Positions 35,080-43,790 are shown, counted from the first letter of the stretch. The stretch: DNA of 64,000 bases from CALLCD01 sp039196965 (GCA_039196965.1 JBCCUK010000005.1:1-64000); one strand, 5' to 3'. Translations and numbers: made by a program. The notes: generated by a model from the sequence alone, not told the origin.

Positions 35080-35688
35080 ATGAGTGAAGCCTTTGACTAC
35101 CGCGTCAAGTTTATGGACATCCGGGTCAAGCCGCCTGTGGATGATAAATCCCGCGCGCGCGCTCAGGAAACCCGTACATGTGAGCATAAAGGGTGCGATC
35201 TTGCGGGCGATCACAAATCACCCAAGCATGACGGGGGCCATTTCCATTTTTGTCAGCGACACGCCGCTGAATACAATAAACGTTGGAATTTCTTCGATGG
35301 CATGACCGAGGATGAAGTCAAGGATTTCAACGAAGCGGCGCGCCACGGCCACAAGCAGACCTGGAAGTTCGGCTCCGGGCCGATGGGCAAGAAAGCTGCT
35401 AAGATACAAGATCCGAAGCATTGGCGCGGCCGGGAAATGTTCGAGGACGGCGTTGGTAGTGCAGAGCGACAGCGTAAGCGTGGCCGCACGCGGCTTGAAA
35501 TTCGTGCCCTCAACGAACTTGATCTCGATGAGAACGCAACAACCGCGGATATTCGCGGCCGCTACGCGGAATATGTTCGCCGTTTCCACCCGGATTCCAA
35601 TGCTGGCGATCGTTCATCCGAAGACAAACTCGCAAGAGTTATTCGTGCGTGGAAGACGCTGAAGGCCGCTGGTCTGACCGAGAACTGA
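35080..35688 (+). CDS. J-domain (DnaJ-like) protein
   Basis: A 202-residue cytoplasmic protein. The N-terminal half has a cysteine/histidine-rich segment (RTCEHKGCDLAGDHKSPK and FHFCQRH) that could bind zinc. The C-terminal 65 residues are a J-domain: LNELDLDENATTADIRGRY, the HPD tripeptide in RRFHPDSNAG near 172, then ARVIRAWKTLK. J-domains stimulate Hsp70 ATPase. The ATG at 35080 gives the conserved start MSEAFDYRVKFMDIRVK. In many alphaproteobacteria this gene precedes cobS; here a TetR gene follows instead. Confidence 0.9.
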   Translation: MSEAFDYRVKFMDIRVKPPVDDKSRARAQETRTCEHKGCDLAGDHKSPKHDGGHFHFCQRHAAEYNKRWNFFDGMTEDEVKDFNEAARHGHKQTWKFGSGPMGKKAAKIQDPKHWRGREMFEDGVGSAERQRKRGRTRLEIRALNELDLDENATTADIRGRYAEYVRRFHPDSNAGDRSSEDKLARVIRAWKTLKAAGLTEN

Positions 35689-35692
35689 TCGC

Positions 35693-36244
35693 TTATTCAA
35701 GCATCTGAGCCGCTGCTTTTACAGCCATATCGCCTCGTAATTCATCGGTGCAGATTTCGAGAAGCGCAATTCCGTCTACAAGCGCCAGGATCATTGCAGC
35801 AGCAGCTTTCCGTTCGTCCGCACTTTCAATGTCGAGATGCGCATCGACCCAGATCAGGAAACCTTCCATGATTTGTTTGGCGATTGACTCATAAGGAACT
35901 TCGCCGCGTGCTGCTGCGGCAACGCATTCCACGAATAATCGCATTTCCGCTCCCATGGCCTCGCCCCGTGTGAGCTCCGTTGTGATAGTGATGAGCTCTG
36001 GTGGAGAGATTTTCATGTCGGGCGGGATCGCTGCGCTGAGGGTCATGACCACCTTGGCGGAGATGCTGGAGAGCGCAGCTGTCAGGACATCTGTTTTGTC
36101 CTCAAAGTAGTATAGCAGCATGCGATCGCTGATCCCGGCTGCAGCGGCGAGTTGGCGAACACCTGTCTCCGCCAGCCCCGTCGTCAGCAGATGCGTCTCA
36201 ATCTTTTCAAGTGCTTTTGCGCGCTGAGCTGTTTTCTTTGCCAT
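35693..36244 (-). CDS. TetR/AcrR family transcriptional regulator
   Basis: A 183-residue regulator with a helix-turn-helix at about 10-55 (ALEKIETHLLTTGLAETGVRQLAAAAGIS, then RMLLYYFEDK) and a helical ligand domain. Two perfect 16-bp palindromes lie between its start and the divergent membrane-protein operon, so it very likely represses both. The ligand is unknown. It ends 4 nt from the convergent J-domain gene. Confidence in the family is high and in the target moderate to high. Confidence 0.9.
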   Translation of the reverse strand: MAKKTAQRAKALEKIETHLLTTGLAETGVRQLAAAAGISDRMLLYYFEDKTDVLTAALSSISAKVVMTLSAAIPPDMKISPPELITITTELTRGEAMGAEMRLFVECVAAAARGEVPYESIAKQIMEGFLIWVDAHLDIESADERKAAAAMILALVDGIALLEICTDELRGDMAVKAAAQMLE

Positions 36245-36251
36245 AGCTACT

Positions 36252-36267
36252 TGTAGCGCTCGCTACA
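36252..36267. promoter_or_regulatory. TetR operator 1
   Basis: TGTAGCG-CT-CGCTACA is a perfect 16-bp palindrome 8 nt upstream of the TetR start codon. Its outer arms (TGTAGC/GCTACA) match operator 2. Confidence 0.75.
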
Positions 36268-36279
36268 CATATGTATATA

Positions 36280-36295
36280 TGTAGCAAGTGCTACA
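36280..36295. promoter_or_regulatory. TetR operator 2
   Basis: TGTAGCA-AG-TGCTACA is a second perfect 16-bp palindrome, centred 28 bp from operator 1 and 16 nt upstream of the divergent ATG at 36312. The AT-rich stretch between the sites (ATATGTATATAT) can hold the -10 elements. Confidence 0.75.
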
Positions 36296-36311
36296 AAAAT
36301 GAGGTGGAACC

Positions 36312-36743
36312 ATGGTCGATACGACATCCCCTACAAGCAATGGATTGAGACATGCATCGCTCCACCGTGGGCAGATGGTGAGACTCACGGTTGTTGGATT
36401 TGCGACCTGGTTTGGTGTTGCTTTCTTACTTCAATATGCCGGAAGCATCGGGGCTTATCAGGGGTCTGGTCGCGTTCTTATGTACGCACTCATTGTGCTC
36501 GGCACGCCGGCCCTGCTTCTCGCGCTCATGCCTCTTGCGGGTATTGCCAGGAATCAGATCGTGCTCGGCGCGGCCTGGGTCGTCGGGATTGCATCTGTCT
36601 GTGACGGTCTGGCGCTCGCATGGTTCCCATCTCTCTATGGCGGCAGCCCGTTCATGGTGGCCGGTGCCGGTAGCACACTTCTGTGGGGGGTGGGCTTCGC
36701 TTGCCTTCTATCCTTCTTTATCAATCAGGAGCCGAAATCATGA
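36312..36743 (+). CDS. four-helix membrane protein under TetR control
   Basis: A 143-residue protein with a soluble start of about 20 residues and four predicted helices (LTVVGFATWFGVAFLLQYA, VLMYALIVLGTPALLLALM, IVLGAAWVVGIASVCDGLA and LLWGVGFACLLSFFI). I do not recognise the family. GAGGTGG lies 4-5 nt before the ATG. It is the first gene of a two-gene unit with TetR operators in the promoter. The layout suggests a small efflux or stress-response membrane pair, but this is inference. Confidence 0.75.
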   Translation: MVDTTSPTSNGLRHASLHRGQMVRLTVVGFATWFGVAFLLQYAGSIGAYQGSGRVLMYALIVLGTPALLLALMPLAGIARNQIVLGAAWVVGIASVCDGLALAWFPSLYGGSPFMVAGAGSTLLWGVGFACLLSFFINQEPKS

Positions 36744-37081
36744 CTGTATTCCGGATCATTCTTGCCGCTCTTCTCGCAACGCTCGTGATCTATACGGGCC
36801 TTCTTCTAGTCGACAGAGGGTTCAACGGCTTCGAGACCTTTTTCACCGATATCGCTGCCATGAACTGGCAAGGACAATTCAATCTGGATTTCTTTGGATT
36901 TCTGATCCTTGCGACGGCCTGGATGTTGTGGAGGAATGCCCTGAAACCCTGGGCGCTTGCAGTTTCACCTCTTTTCCTGTTTGGGGGCATCCCTGTTTTG
37001 ACGACCTATTTGCTCATCCTCAGCTTTCAGCCGGGCGCGGACATGAAGCGGATCATTCTCGGGCCAAGCCGCGCGGCTTGA
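36740..37081 (+). CDS. three-helix membrane protein, second gene of TetR-controlled pair
   Basis: A 113-residue protein with helices at about 3-23 (FRIILAALLATLVIYTGLLL), 48-65 (FNLDFFGFLILATAWMLW) and 75-98 (ALAVSPLFLFGGIPVLTTYLL). The FFTDIAAMNWQGQFNLDF stretch between helices looks conserved-type, but no named family is assigned. The start overlaps the previous stop (ATGA), so translation is coupled. The two proteins may work as a complex. Confidence 0.75.
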   Translation: MTVFRIILAALLATLVIYTGLLLVDRGFNGFETFFTDIAAMNWQGQFNLDFFGFLILATAWMLWRNALKPWALAVSPLFLFGGIPVLTTYLLILSFQPGADMKRIILGPSRAA

Positions 37082-37168
37082 ACCAGCATGGCAGGACAGC
37101 CGCAAGAAGGGGCTTCTTTCTCCCACCGAACACTTTAAAATGGAGGTTCCGGGGCGGAGAAAACTGTC

Positions 37169-38194
37169 ATGGCGCTTGTCAAAGCCCTCTTATCCTTTGT
37201 CTTTTTCATAGGTGTTCTGGCCGTTGCCGCGGTCGTCACTGGCTGGTTCTGGTTTCAGAATGAAATCGTAAAGCCAGGACCGCTCTTGGCCGACCAGACC
37301 TTTATCGTGTCTCCGGGAGAGGGGCTCGGCACAATTGCCCGAAATCTCGAGACAGCAGGTGTTATTACCGATGCCCGGCTCCTACGTCTCGCTTTCCGCG
37401 CCGATGGTGACAGTGCAAGCGCCAAGGCTGGTGAGTATCAAATCCCGGTCGAAGCCAGCCTGTCCGATGTGAAAGCGCTTCTTGTCTCCGGCGCGGCCAT
37501 CCTCCACCGGATCACCATTCCGGAGGGGCTGACCGTTGCCCAGATCTTCCGCCTGATCGAAGCAGACGAGATCCTCACAGGTGATTTGCCGGGCACCGAA
37601 CCCCCTGAAGGCTCAATGCTGCCGGACACTTATCTGTTTGGCCGGGGCATGACCCGCTCCGAACTCGTCGACGTTATGAGCGAAGCTCAGACAGATCTGA
37701 TTGCGGAGCTCTGGCCTGGCCGCCAGCAAGATCTACCCTTAAGCACGCCCGCTGAGGCCATTATTCTCGCATCCGTCGTTGAAAAAGAAACCGGTCTTCC
37801 GGAGGAGCGAGATCAGGTCGCCGGTGTTTTCGTTGGCCGGCTGAAGCGGGGTATGCGCCTGCAGAGCGACCCCACCATCATTTACGGCGTCTCCCGCGGT
37901 GAGCCGCTATACAATAAGCGCGGCCAGCGCCGTACGCTGTATCGGTCTGAAATCGATCGCGTCACCGATTGGAACACCTACCAGATCGATGGCCTGCCCA
38001 AGACACCGATCTGCAATCCGGGGCGCGATGCCATTGCAGCGGTCCTTCAGCCTGCCGATACGGAGTATGTCTTCTTCGTTGCCGATGGCACGGGCGGGCA
38101 CGCCTTTGCGAAAACGGTGCAGGAGCATAATCGAAATGTCGCCGCATATCGCCGAATCGAGCGAGAACGCATCGCGGCAGAACGGGCAAACTAA
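37169..38194 (+). CDS. mltG: endolytic peptidoglycan transglycosylase MltG
   Basis: A 341-residue inner-membrane lytic transglycosylase that cuts nascent glycan strands and sets their length. One N-terminal helix (LLSFVFFIGVLAVAAVVTGW) is followed by LysM-like LADQTFIVSPGEGLGTIARNLE and the YceG catalytic domain. The catalytic Glu is in ASVVEKETGLPEER near 206, and QSDPTIIYG, YNTYQIDGLPKTPICNPG-type and VFFVADGTGGHAFAKT motifs are present (here WNTYQIDGLP). It starts an mltG-yicC-gmk operon. Confidence 0.95.
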   Translation: MALVKALLSFVFFIGVLAVAAVVTGWFWFQNEIVKPGPLLADQTFIVSPGEGLGTIARNLETAGVITDARLLRLAFRADGDSASAKAGEYQIPVEASLSDVKALLVSGAAILHRITIPEGLTVAQIFRLIEADEILTGDLPGTEPPEGSMLPDTYLFGRGMTRSELVDVMSEAQTDLIAELWPGRQQDLPLSTPAEAIILASVVEKETGLPEERDQVAGVFVGRLKRGMRLQSDPTIIYGVSRGEPLYNKRGQRRTLYRSEIDRVTDWNTYQIDGLPKTPICNPGRDAIAAVLQPADTEYVFFVADGTGGHAFAKTVQEHNRNVAAYRRIERERIAAERAN

Positions 38195-38195
38195 A

Positions 38196-39092
38196 TTGAG
38201 CAAGGCACTTTCGGGCATGACGGGCTTTGGGCGCTCCGCGGGAGAAGCGGATTGGGGTGCGTGGACGTGGGAGATGAAATCGGTCAATGGCCGTGGTCTC
38301 GACGTGCGTATGAGCGTACCAACGGGGTTTGATGCACTTGAAAAGACTGTGAAATCTGCGGCGGCTGAGCGGTTCCAGCGCGGCAATCTTCAGGTGTCGC
38401 TTCGCCTTGATCTCGCCCGTACGTCGGAAACCGGGATCGACGAGGATGCTCTAGAGGCTTTGATGTCTGCCTATGAAGCACGCACCGGCGCGCCGCCCGA
38501 TGGCCCGGCCCTCGCAACGCTGATGACATCGCGTGCCGTTCAGGATGGCACCGGATCTTCAAGCGATACGATCAGAGCGCTCGGAAAAGACGACGGCATT
38601 GTAAAAACCCTGAGCGACAGTCTTGCGGCCGCGATGGATGAACTCGCCGCCGCCCGCCACGCGGAGGGTGTGGCTGTCACCGAAATGCTCTCCGGATTGC
38701 TCGACCAGATGACAGCCCTGCTCGGCGATGCGTCGAATGCTGCTGAAACCCAGCCTTTGCTGCTAAAAGACCGTCTCTCGGCGCGGCTCAAGGAACTTCG
38801 GGCAGACGAGGCGGTCGATGCAGAACGCCTCGCCGCCGAGGCTGCCCTCTCGGCGGCAAAGGCCGATGTTCGCGAGGAGCTTGACCGCCTGTCCGCCCAT
38901 ATCGAGACGGGCCGCGCGCACCTTGCCGTGGGCAGCCCCATCGGCAGAAAACTCGATTTCCTGGCCCAGGAAATGAACCGGGAATCGAATACGCTCTGCT
39001 CGAAGTCCGCCAGCCTCGATTTGACGAATGCCGGCCTTGGCCTCAAAGCAGTAATCGATCAGTTCAAGGAGCAGGCGGCAAATGTCGAGTGA
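38196..39092 (+). CDS. YicC family endoribonuclease
   Basis: A 298-residue protein of the YicC/YloC family, whose members act as endoribonucleases in RNA turnover. The N-terminus has SGMTGFGRSAGEADWGAWTWEMKSVNGRGLD, and the DUF1732 C-terminus shows GSPIGRKLDFLAQEMNRESNTLCSKS and LKAVIDQFKEQAANVE, both diagnostic. The TTG at 38196 gives a normal-length N-terminus; an ATG at 38217 is also possible. It overlaps gmk by 11 nt. A yicC-gmk pairing is widespread. Confidence 0.92.
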   Translation: MSKALSGMTGFGRSAGEADWGAWTWEMKSVNGRGLDVRMSVPTGFDALEKTVKSAAAERFQRGNLQVSLRLDLARTSETGIDEDALEALMSAYEARTGAPPDGPALATLMTSRAVQDGTGSSSDTIRALGKDDGIVKTLSDSLAAAMDELAAARHAEGVAVTEMLSGLLDQMTALLGDASNAAETQPLLLKDRLSARLKELRADEAVDAERLAAEAALSAAKADVREELDRLSAHIETGRAHLAVGSPIGRKLDFLAQEMNRESNTLCSKSASLDLTNAGLGLKAVIDQFKEQAANVE

Positions 39093-39732
39093 GGGGAAAA
39101 CTGTTAGCGACATCCGGCGCGGTTTGATGCTTGTCATCTCGAGCCCATCCGGAGCTGGCAAGACGACGCTCTCTCGCATGCTCATGAAAGAGTTCTCCGA
39201 CGTTGCCTTGTCCGTTTCGGCGACAACGCGTGCCCCCCGCCCGAATGAGACTGATGGCGTCGACTATCACTTCCGCTCCGTGACTGATTTTCACGACATG
39301 ATCATGGCGCGCGGTTTCCTCGAATGGGCAAAGGTCTTCGATCACTTCTACGGAACCCCGCGCGCGGACACGGTCCAGAAACTCGAAACCGGGTATGACG
39401 TCCTGTTCGATGTGGACTGGCAGGGGGCCGATGCTCTCCACGACCAGATGCCGAATGATTGCGTGTCTGTTTTCGTGCTGCCGCCAAGTATACAGGCGCT
39501 TGAAGGGCGCCTCTCCGCCCGCGAGGGCTCGACGCCCGAGCTCGTCGCCCGCCGCATGCAGGATGCCAAAGCCGAAATCCGCCATTGGCGGCGATACGAT
39601 TACTGCATCATCAATGACGATCTTGATGAGGCGTATCAGCGCCTCCGCCGCATACTGCTTGTAGAGCGGACAAAACGCCTACGTCAGCATGGTCTCGAAG
39701 GCCATGTGCGGACGCTTTTGGGGGAGGGATGA
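39082..39732 (+). CDS. gmk: guanylate kinase
   Basis: A 216-residue enzyme that phosphorylates GMP to GDP. The P-loop is SSPSGAGKTT near 20-29. The GMP-binding segment contains SVSATTRAPRPNETDGVDYHF, with the tyrosine and arginines in place, and FLEWAKVFDHFYGTP and DVLFDVDWQGA follow in order. The length is normal. It overlaps yicC upstream, and its stop lies 2 nt before the GTG of the GFA-family gene, so the operon may extend to it. Confidence 0.96.
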   Translation: MSSEGKTVSDIRRGLMLVISSPSGAGKTTLSRMLMKEFSDVALSVSATTRAPRPNETDGVDYHFRSVTDFHDMIMARGFLEWAKVFDHFYGTPRADTVQKLETGYDVLFDVDWQGADALHDQMPNDCVSVFVLPPSIQALEGRLSAREGSTPELVARRMQDAKAEIRHWRRYDYCIINDDLDEAYQRLRRILLVERTKRLRQHGLEGHVRTLLGEG

Positions 39733-39733
39733 C

Positions 39734-40180
39734 GTGGCGATTGAGGGCGGCTGTGAATGCGGCCAATGCCGCTATCAACTAGGCCTTGAACACCTCCCCG
39801 TCACCTATGCCTGCCATTGCCTGAACTGCCAGACCATGTCGGGCTCCAGCAATATTCTTCAGGCTCCCATTCCCGAGGCAAAATTGGATCTTAGAGGCGA
39901 GATAAAAATATGGGCGTCAGAAACGCCGTCTGGTTTCGACTTCCAGCAGCGCTACTGTCCGACATGTCTCACCCGCCTTTACAGTACGAGCACTTCCCGG
40001 CCAGGTCTTGCGCTTCTGCGTGCCGGTACGCTTGACGATAGCCAGAGATTGTCGCCCGTGATGCATATCTGGACCAAGCGTAAGCAGCAATGGATCGCAC
40101 TTCCCGAAGACGTCGAGACCTATGAGGAGGCCGCACCGATTGAGCGGTCCCAAGCGCTTTTCGCGCCAAATTTTTCCTAG
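39734..40180 (+). CDS. GFA-family (CENP-V/Gfa-like) zinc protein
   Basis: A 148-residue protein of the glutathione-dependent formaldehyde-activating family fold. The zinc-binding cysteines are in GGCECGQCRY (near 6-14), CHCLNCQ (near 36-42) and YCPTCLTRLYS (near 80-86). These are structural zinc sites; formaldehyde chemistry is unproven for most members. It begins with GTG at 39734 after a strong GGGGAGGGA site and is likely co-transcribed with gmk. Confidence 0.85.
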   Translation: MAIEGGCECGQCRYQLGLEHLPVTYACHCLNCQTMSGSSNILQAPIPEAKLDLRGEIKIWASETPSGFDFQQRYCPTCLTRLYSTSTSRPGLALLRAGTLDDSQRLSPVMHIWTKRKQQWIALPEDVETYEEAAPIERSQALFAPNFS

Positions 40181-40226
40181 CGGCCCTGGTTTATTCGGTA
40201 GATGCGAAACCGCTATCGCCGGTGCA

Positions 40227-40397
40227 TTATTCCCAGTCGTCATCCCGTGCTTTCCGGCTATACCGGGTCCAGAAAAACGCAAAATATCCGCCACTGGCGA
40301 GAAACAGGGCCAAAAGGATCAAAGGCTGGCCCAGATAAACGGCACCGACCGCAGCAGCGCCGCCAATCAACACCAGGATTGCGTTTAGAAAAGACAT
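40227..40397 (-). CDS. small two-helix membrane protein
   Basis: A 56-residue protein, MSFLNAILVLIGGAAAVGAV at the start, with two hydrophobic segments and a charged end (RYSRKARDDDWE). GGAGG precedes two adjacent ATG codons; 40397 has the better spacing. No family was recognised. It stands alone, convergent with the GFA gene and divergent from the M28 peptidase gene. Confidence 0.5.
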   Translation of the reverse strand: MSFLNAILVLIGGAAAVGAVYLGQPLILLALFLASGGYFAFFWTRYSRKARDDDWE

Positions 40398-40526
40398 CAT
40401 GTCCTCCAGAGAAATATGTTTACTCTGCTGAAATGGCGCGCTCCATTTCACTTTCCATTCGATATCGGCACATGGATTGTCGCACCATTTGTGGCTTGGT
40501 CTCGGATTTAGAAGGAAACCAATTCG

Positions 40527-42236
40527 ATGGTTGTATGTCAGCGTATCTCCGCCTCGATTGCCTGTCTCGCAATGCTACTCTCCGGATGTGAACTTCGCCC
40601 CGGCGCAAATCAAACGGCAGAGCCCTTCGAATTGTCGACCGTGGATATGACACACCGACTCGAAAGCGCCGACACCATTAAAGCCCATATGGCATTCCTT
40701 GCCGATGATTTGCTTGAAGGACGGGCTGCCGGCAGCCGGGGAGAAGCCCTGTCAGCGCTCTATGTAGCCTCCACGTATGAACAGCTGGGGCTTGATCCGC
40801 GCGGCGAGGGAGACGCCTTTATCCAACCGGTTCCCTTACGATCAGCCAAACTGGATTTGGAGTCGGTAGCATTCAGAATTCTCAAAGGAAATCAGACCGA
40901 TACTTTTGTGAACGGGGAGGATATATTTGTTAGCGGGAGTCTTTCGGAAACTTCGATCCATGCAACAGTGCCTGCAGTATTCGTAGGCCATGGCATCACT
41001 GCGCCGGAATACGGGCTGGCTGATTATGACAGCGTTGATGTGCGGGGAAAGCTGGTTGTGGTGTTCGGAGGTCCGCCTGCCTTCCTGCCCTCTGCGGAAG
41101 CTGCGCATTTCGGATCAACAGCAGTCAAGCAGAAACTGGCTGCTGAGGCAGGGGCGATTGGTCTGATCCGCCTTTGGACCCCAGCAAATGAGGCTCAAAT
41201 CAGCTTTGATCTTTTAAAGAACTATCTTTCAGGTGCCTCCATGACATGGATTGGACCACAGGGCGAAGTCAAAGACAGTGCCCCGGAAATCAAATTGCGT
41301 GCGACCATACGTGGCCCGGCGGCTGATGCCTTGTTTGCTAACGCAAAGATGAGCGCTGCTGAGGTGATTGAGGCAGGCGAAACAGGTCCCGTTAAAGGGT
41401 TTCCGCTCACTACCTCGGTGTTTCTGGCTCTAACGACCCAACATGATGACGGTCTGGTGTCTGGAAACGTAGCAGGATTTCTTTCTGGTTCAGACCCGCT
41501 TCTCAAGGATGAGGTCGTCGTTGTGACAGCCCATTATGATCATGTCGGCATCTGCAAACCAGAAGGAGAGGGAGACCGCATCTGCAATGGTGCGCTGGAT
41601 AATGCGCTTGGAACGGCTGCCATGATGGATGTTGCTCGTCGCTTCACCGTAGCGAGCGAACGTCCCAGACGCTCGGTTCTGTTCTTGGCTGTTGGAGCCG
41701 AGGAAAAAGGTCTTCTTGGCTCTGACTATTTCGCCACCTATCCAACACTTGGTGAGAAGAGCATCGTTGCGAATATCAACATGGATGGCGGCTTTCCTTT
41801 CTATGATTTCAGTGATGTAATCGCTTTTGGAGCGGAACAATCGACACTTGGTGAGATGTTGGCGAAAGCAGTCGGCCCAATGGGTCTCAAGGTCGGCCCT
41901 GCCCCTTTTCCACAGCAAGGTATCTTTACCCGGTCCGACCAGTACTCCTTTGTCAAGAAAGGTATCCCGGCTCTCTTTCTCTACAACGGGTTTACAAATC
42001 TCGCCGGGGAGAATGTTGGTCTCGGCATTTGGAACAGGCTCTTGCAAACCAGTTATCATCAGCCCAGCGATGACCTGTCCCTTCTGGAGGATTATAGCTT
42101 CGCCGGTAAGTATGCCGAGGTATTTTACCGGGTCGTGCGCGAGGTCGCCAATGCAGATACTCGTCCGCAATGGTATAAGGATAGCCTTTTCGGAGCGATC
42201 TACGCGCCCAGAAGTGAAAAAGCCGATGCCCCCTGA
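40527..42236 (+). CDS. M28-family zinc aminopeptidase lipoprotein
   Basis: A 569-residue secreted metallopeptidase with a lipobox (CLAMLLSGCEL). A PA-like insert probably lies around 150-300. The catalytic M28 domain has AHYDHVG (first His), NGALDNALGTA (bridging Asp), AVGAEEKGLLGSDYF (Glu pair), NINMDGG (Asp) and a final His in SYHQPSDDLS, so both zinc sites look complete. It probably trims peptides from the medium for import, in line with the S9 peptidase at the left. A 403-nt spacer follows. Confidence 0.92.
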   Translation: MVVCQRISASIACLAMLLSGCELRPGANQTAEPFELSTVDMTHRLESADTIKAHMAFLADDLLEGRAAGSRGEALSALYVASTYEQLGLDPRGEGDAFIQPVPLRSAKLDLESVAFRILKGNQTDTFVNGEDIFVSGSLSETSIHATVPAVFVGHGITAPEYGLADYDSVDVRGKLVVVFGGPPAFLPSAEAAHFGSTAVKQKLAAEAGAIGLIRLWTPANEAQISFDLLKNYLSGASMTWIGPQGEVKDSAPEIKLRATIRGPAADALFANAKMSAAEVIEAGETGPVKGFPLTTSVFLALTTQHDDGLVSGNVAGFLSGSDPLLKDEVVVVTAHYDHVGICKPEGEGDRICNGALDNALGTAAMMDVARRFTVASERPRRSVLFLAVGAEEKGLLGSDYFATYPTLGEKSIVANINMDGGFPFYDFSDVIAFGAEQSTLGEMLAKAVGPMGLKVGPAPFPQQGIFTRSDQYSFVKKGIPALFLYNGFTNLAGENVGLGIWNRLLQTSYHQPSDDLSLLEDYSFAGKYAEVFYRVVREVANADTRPQWYKDSLFGAIYAPRSEKADAP

Positions 42237-42639
42237 CTGCCGGCAGGTAATTGCCGTTTTCGGTGCTGGTCAGGGAGCAGTTTTGCGTCGGTGAAGTCCT
42301 GTTCTTGGCGTGTGACTCTCAGACACTCTCAGCGCGCCAAAACTGAGAGTCTCAACACTGGATTTATCCCCGCATTCTGGGGCACTCAAATCGTGTCGGA
42401 CGTGAAAGTCCTGCGCGCCTTCTCGGCACCAAGAGGTGTGCTTCGATTAGGGGCGCCCGTACCACCAGAGCGACCGAGGCGCGCAGGACAAATGCCTCTG
42501 CAAAGCAGAGAGCTTTGCCAATATGACCATCATTGATTTCTAGGCTAATCGAAATTGAAAAAATGCGGTTTGATTTTGAAATCGGACACATTTTTTAGGT
42601 TTCAGGACTGTGATCCCGGTATTCGTAGCGTCTCGATTG
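42237..42639. other. intergenic spacer with dispersed repeat
   Basis: No gene was found. The spacer contains copy 2 of the dispersed palindrome (42325-42375) and a small stem, CTCTGC-AAA-GCAGAG plus one base, at 42496-42510. Two overlapping short ORFs on opposite strands have no ribosome binding sites and low-complexity Arg/Ala composition, so they are left out. Confidence 0.5.
42325..42375 (+). repeat. dispersed palindromic repeat, copy 2
   Basis: ACTCTCAG (42325-42332) and CTGAGAGT (42343-42350) pair perfectly around a 10-nt loop. The 33-nt core differs from the copy at 810-842 at three positions. TATCCCCGC follows in both copies. Confidence 0.65.
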
Positions 42640-43752
42640 TCAGGCAGGTTTGCGGGAGCCTGTGTCCGGGCCCGCGAGTGCAGTGTTTCGGAAGGAGGTA
42701 GGCGTTTGCCCGGTCATCGATTTGAACGCATTGTTGAAAGGAGAGATGGATGCAAACCCAACGTCAAGGGCAATGGTCAAGACCGGGATATGGGATTGGC
42801 TCGGTGTTGATAAGTGGGTTTTTGCTTCTTCGATCCTGTAAGAATTCAAGAAGGATGAAAAATTACGGTAGCCGAGGGTCTGGTTAATCAGAATCCGCAA
42901 CTGGTGCTCTGGAATCGATAGATGGCTTGCGAGATCGGCGACGGTGAGCCCCGGTTCGCGATAGATGCGGCGGCCTGTCATCAGGGTTTGCAAATCGGTG
43001 ATCAGCGCTTCATCGCGTGTTGTGCGCGCCCGTGGGATAGCGAGAGACGGCTTTTCAGGTGGAATGAAGGCGAGCGTTTCCGGGTTCAGTTTCGCTGCCC
43101 AAAGCAGCATCGCCAGGGAAGCAGGGAGGGCGAGGACGAATTGAAGCCTGCCGTCAATGCCACGGAAAATTGTGAAGCTCGAATCATAGATGACGATGAT
43201 CAGCAGGGTGACTGCTATGAGGATTGCGAAGGCGGTGCGATGCTTCCGGCGGGCTTCCACGAGATCGTCACCGCGGCCGGCAAAAGCTCGCCATACAAGG
43301 TGCAGCATCAGGACAACCTGAACAGCGATGAGCAAAAAGCCTGCTGGTAATCTTGGTATGTCCAGGCCGAGATCAACGAAATGATCGGTGATCAGGATCG
43401 AGATGTATGCCATCGGAATGAGAAACGATGCGAGGACACTTATCCCCAGAGTATCGAGTCTCACTTCCTCATCAAAAACCGCCATCCCAAACCGCCAAGC
43501 AAACAGAACAATGAACTGTGCGTAAATGACGACTGGAATAGCAATCGGGCCGGCGTTCTGGAGATTCCAACCCGGAGATCCACTGGTGATAAGGAGACAG
43601 ATTGTGCTGCTGATCAACAGCAATGCATAGACAGAGATCGGCTGCTTAACACCGTGTACAAGGATCAGCCCGGCTACTCCCAGCAATATGCCGATCGACG
43701 AGAACCGAGAGAAAAGCTCCAGGAGCAACACGGGAATACCGCCTCTGACCAT
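42640..43752 (-). CDS. AraC-family regulator with N-terminal multi-helix membrane domain
   Basis: A 370-residue regulator. About 230 N-terminal residues form some seven membrane helices (for example SIGILLGVAGLILVHGV and AIPVVIYAQFIVLFAWRF), a membrane sensor layout. The C-terminal AraC/XylS DNA-binding domain holds LTVADLASHLSIPEHQLRILIN and PVLTIALDVGFASISPFNNAF before TGQTPTSFR. Such proteins sense membrane or lipid-borne signals. It is divergent from the Trp-rich peptide gene, 238 nt away, and could control that cluster. Confidence 0.88.
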   Translation of the reverse strand: MVRGGIPVLLLELFSRFSSIGILLGVAGLILVHGVKQPISVYALLLISSTICLLITSGSPGWNLQNAGPIAIPVVIYAQFIVLFAWRFGMAVFDEEVRLDTLGISVLASFLIPMAYISILITDHFVDLGLDIPRLPAGFLLIAVQVVLMLHLVWRAFAGRGDDLVEARRKHRTAFAILIAVTLLIIVIYDSSFTIFRGIDGRLQFVLALPASLAMLLWAAKLNPETLAFIPPEKPSLAIPRARTTRDEALITDLQTLMTGRRIYREPGLTVADLASHLSIPEHQLRILINQTLGYRNFSSFLNSYRIEEAKTHLSTPSQSHIPVLTIALDVGFASISPFNNAFKSMTGQTPTSFRNTALAGPDTGSRKPA

Positions 43753-43760
43753 TTTTAGTA

Positions 43761-43790
43761 TTGATTTACAATAAATTATTATCGTTTAAT
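43761..43790 (+). promoter_or_regulatory. promoter candidate for the Trp-rich peptide cluster
   Basis: TTGATT (43761-43766), an 18-nt spacer and TTTAAT (43785-43790). It would give a leader of about 195 nt before the peptide start. TGAGAGT (43825-43831) and ACTCTCA (43896-43902) lie within that leader. Confidence 0.3.

Noticed and set aside
36391..37263. 290-residue frame over the TetR-controlled membrane pair and the mltG start
   Set aside because: It is in another frame, Ser/Arg/Cys-rich and without motifs. The three genes it covers have ribosome binding sites or coupled starts.
37899..38195. N-terminal extension of the YicC frame into mltG
   Set aside because: The added 99 residues overlap the conserved end of MltG and lack homology. 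YicC proteins begin near the MTGFGR motif.
42291..42591. Two short overlapping ORFs in the spacer after the M28 peptidase
   Set aside because: They have no ribosome binding site, show low-complexity composition and run through a palindromic repeat.
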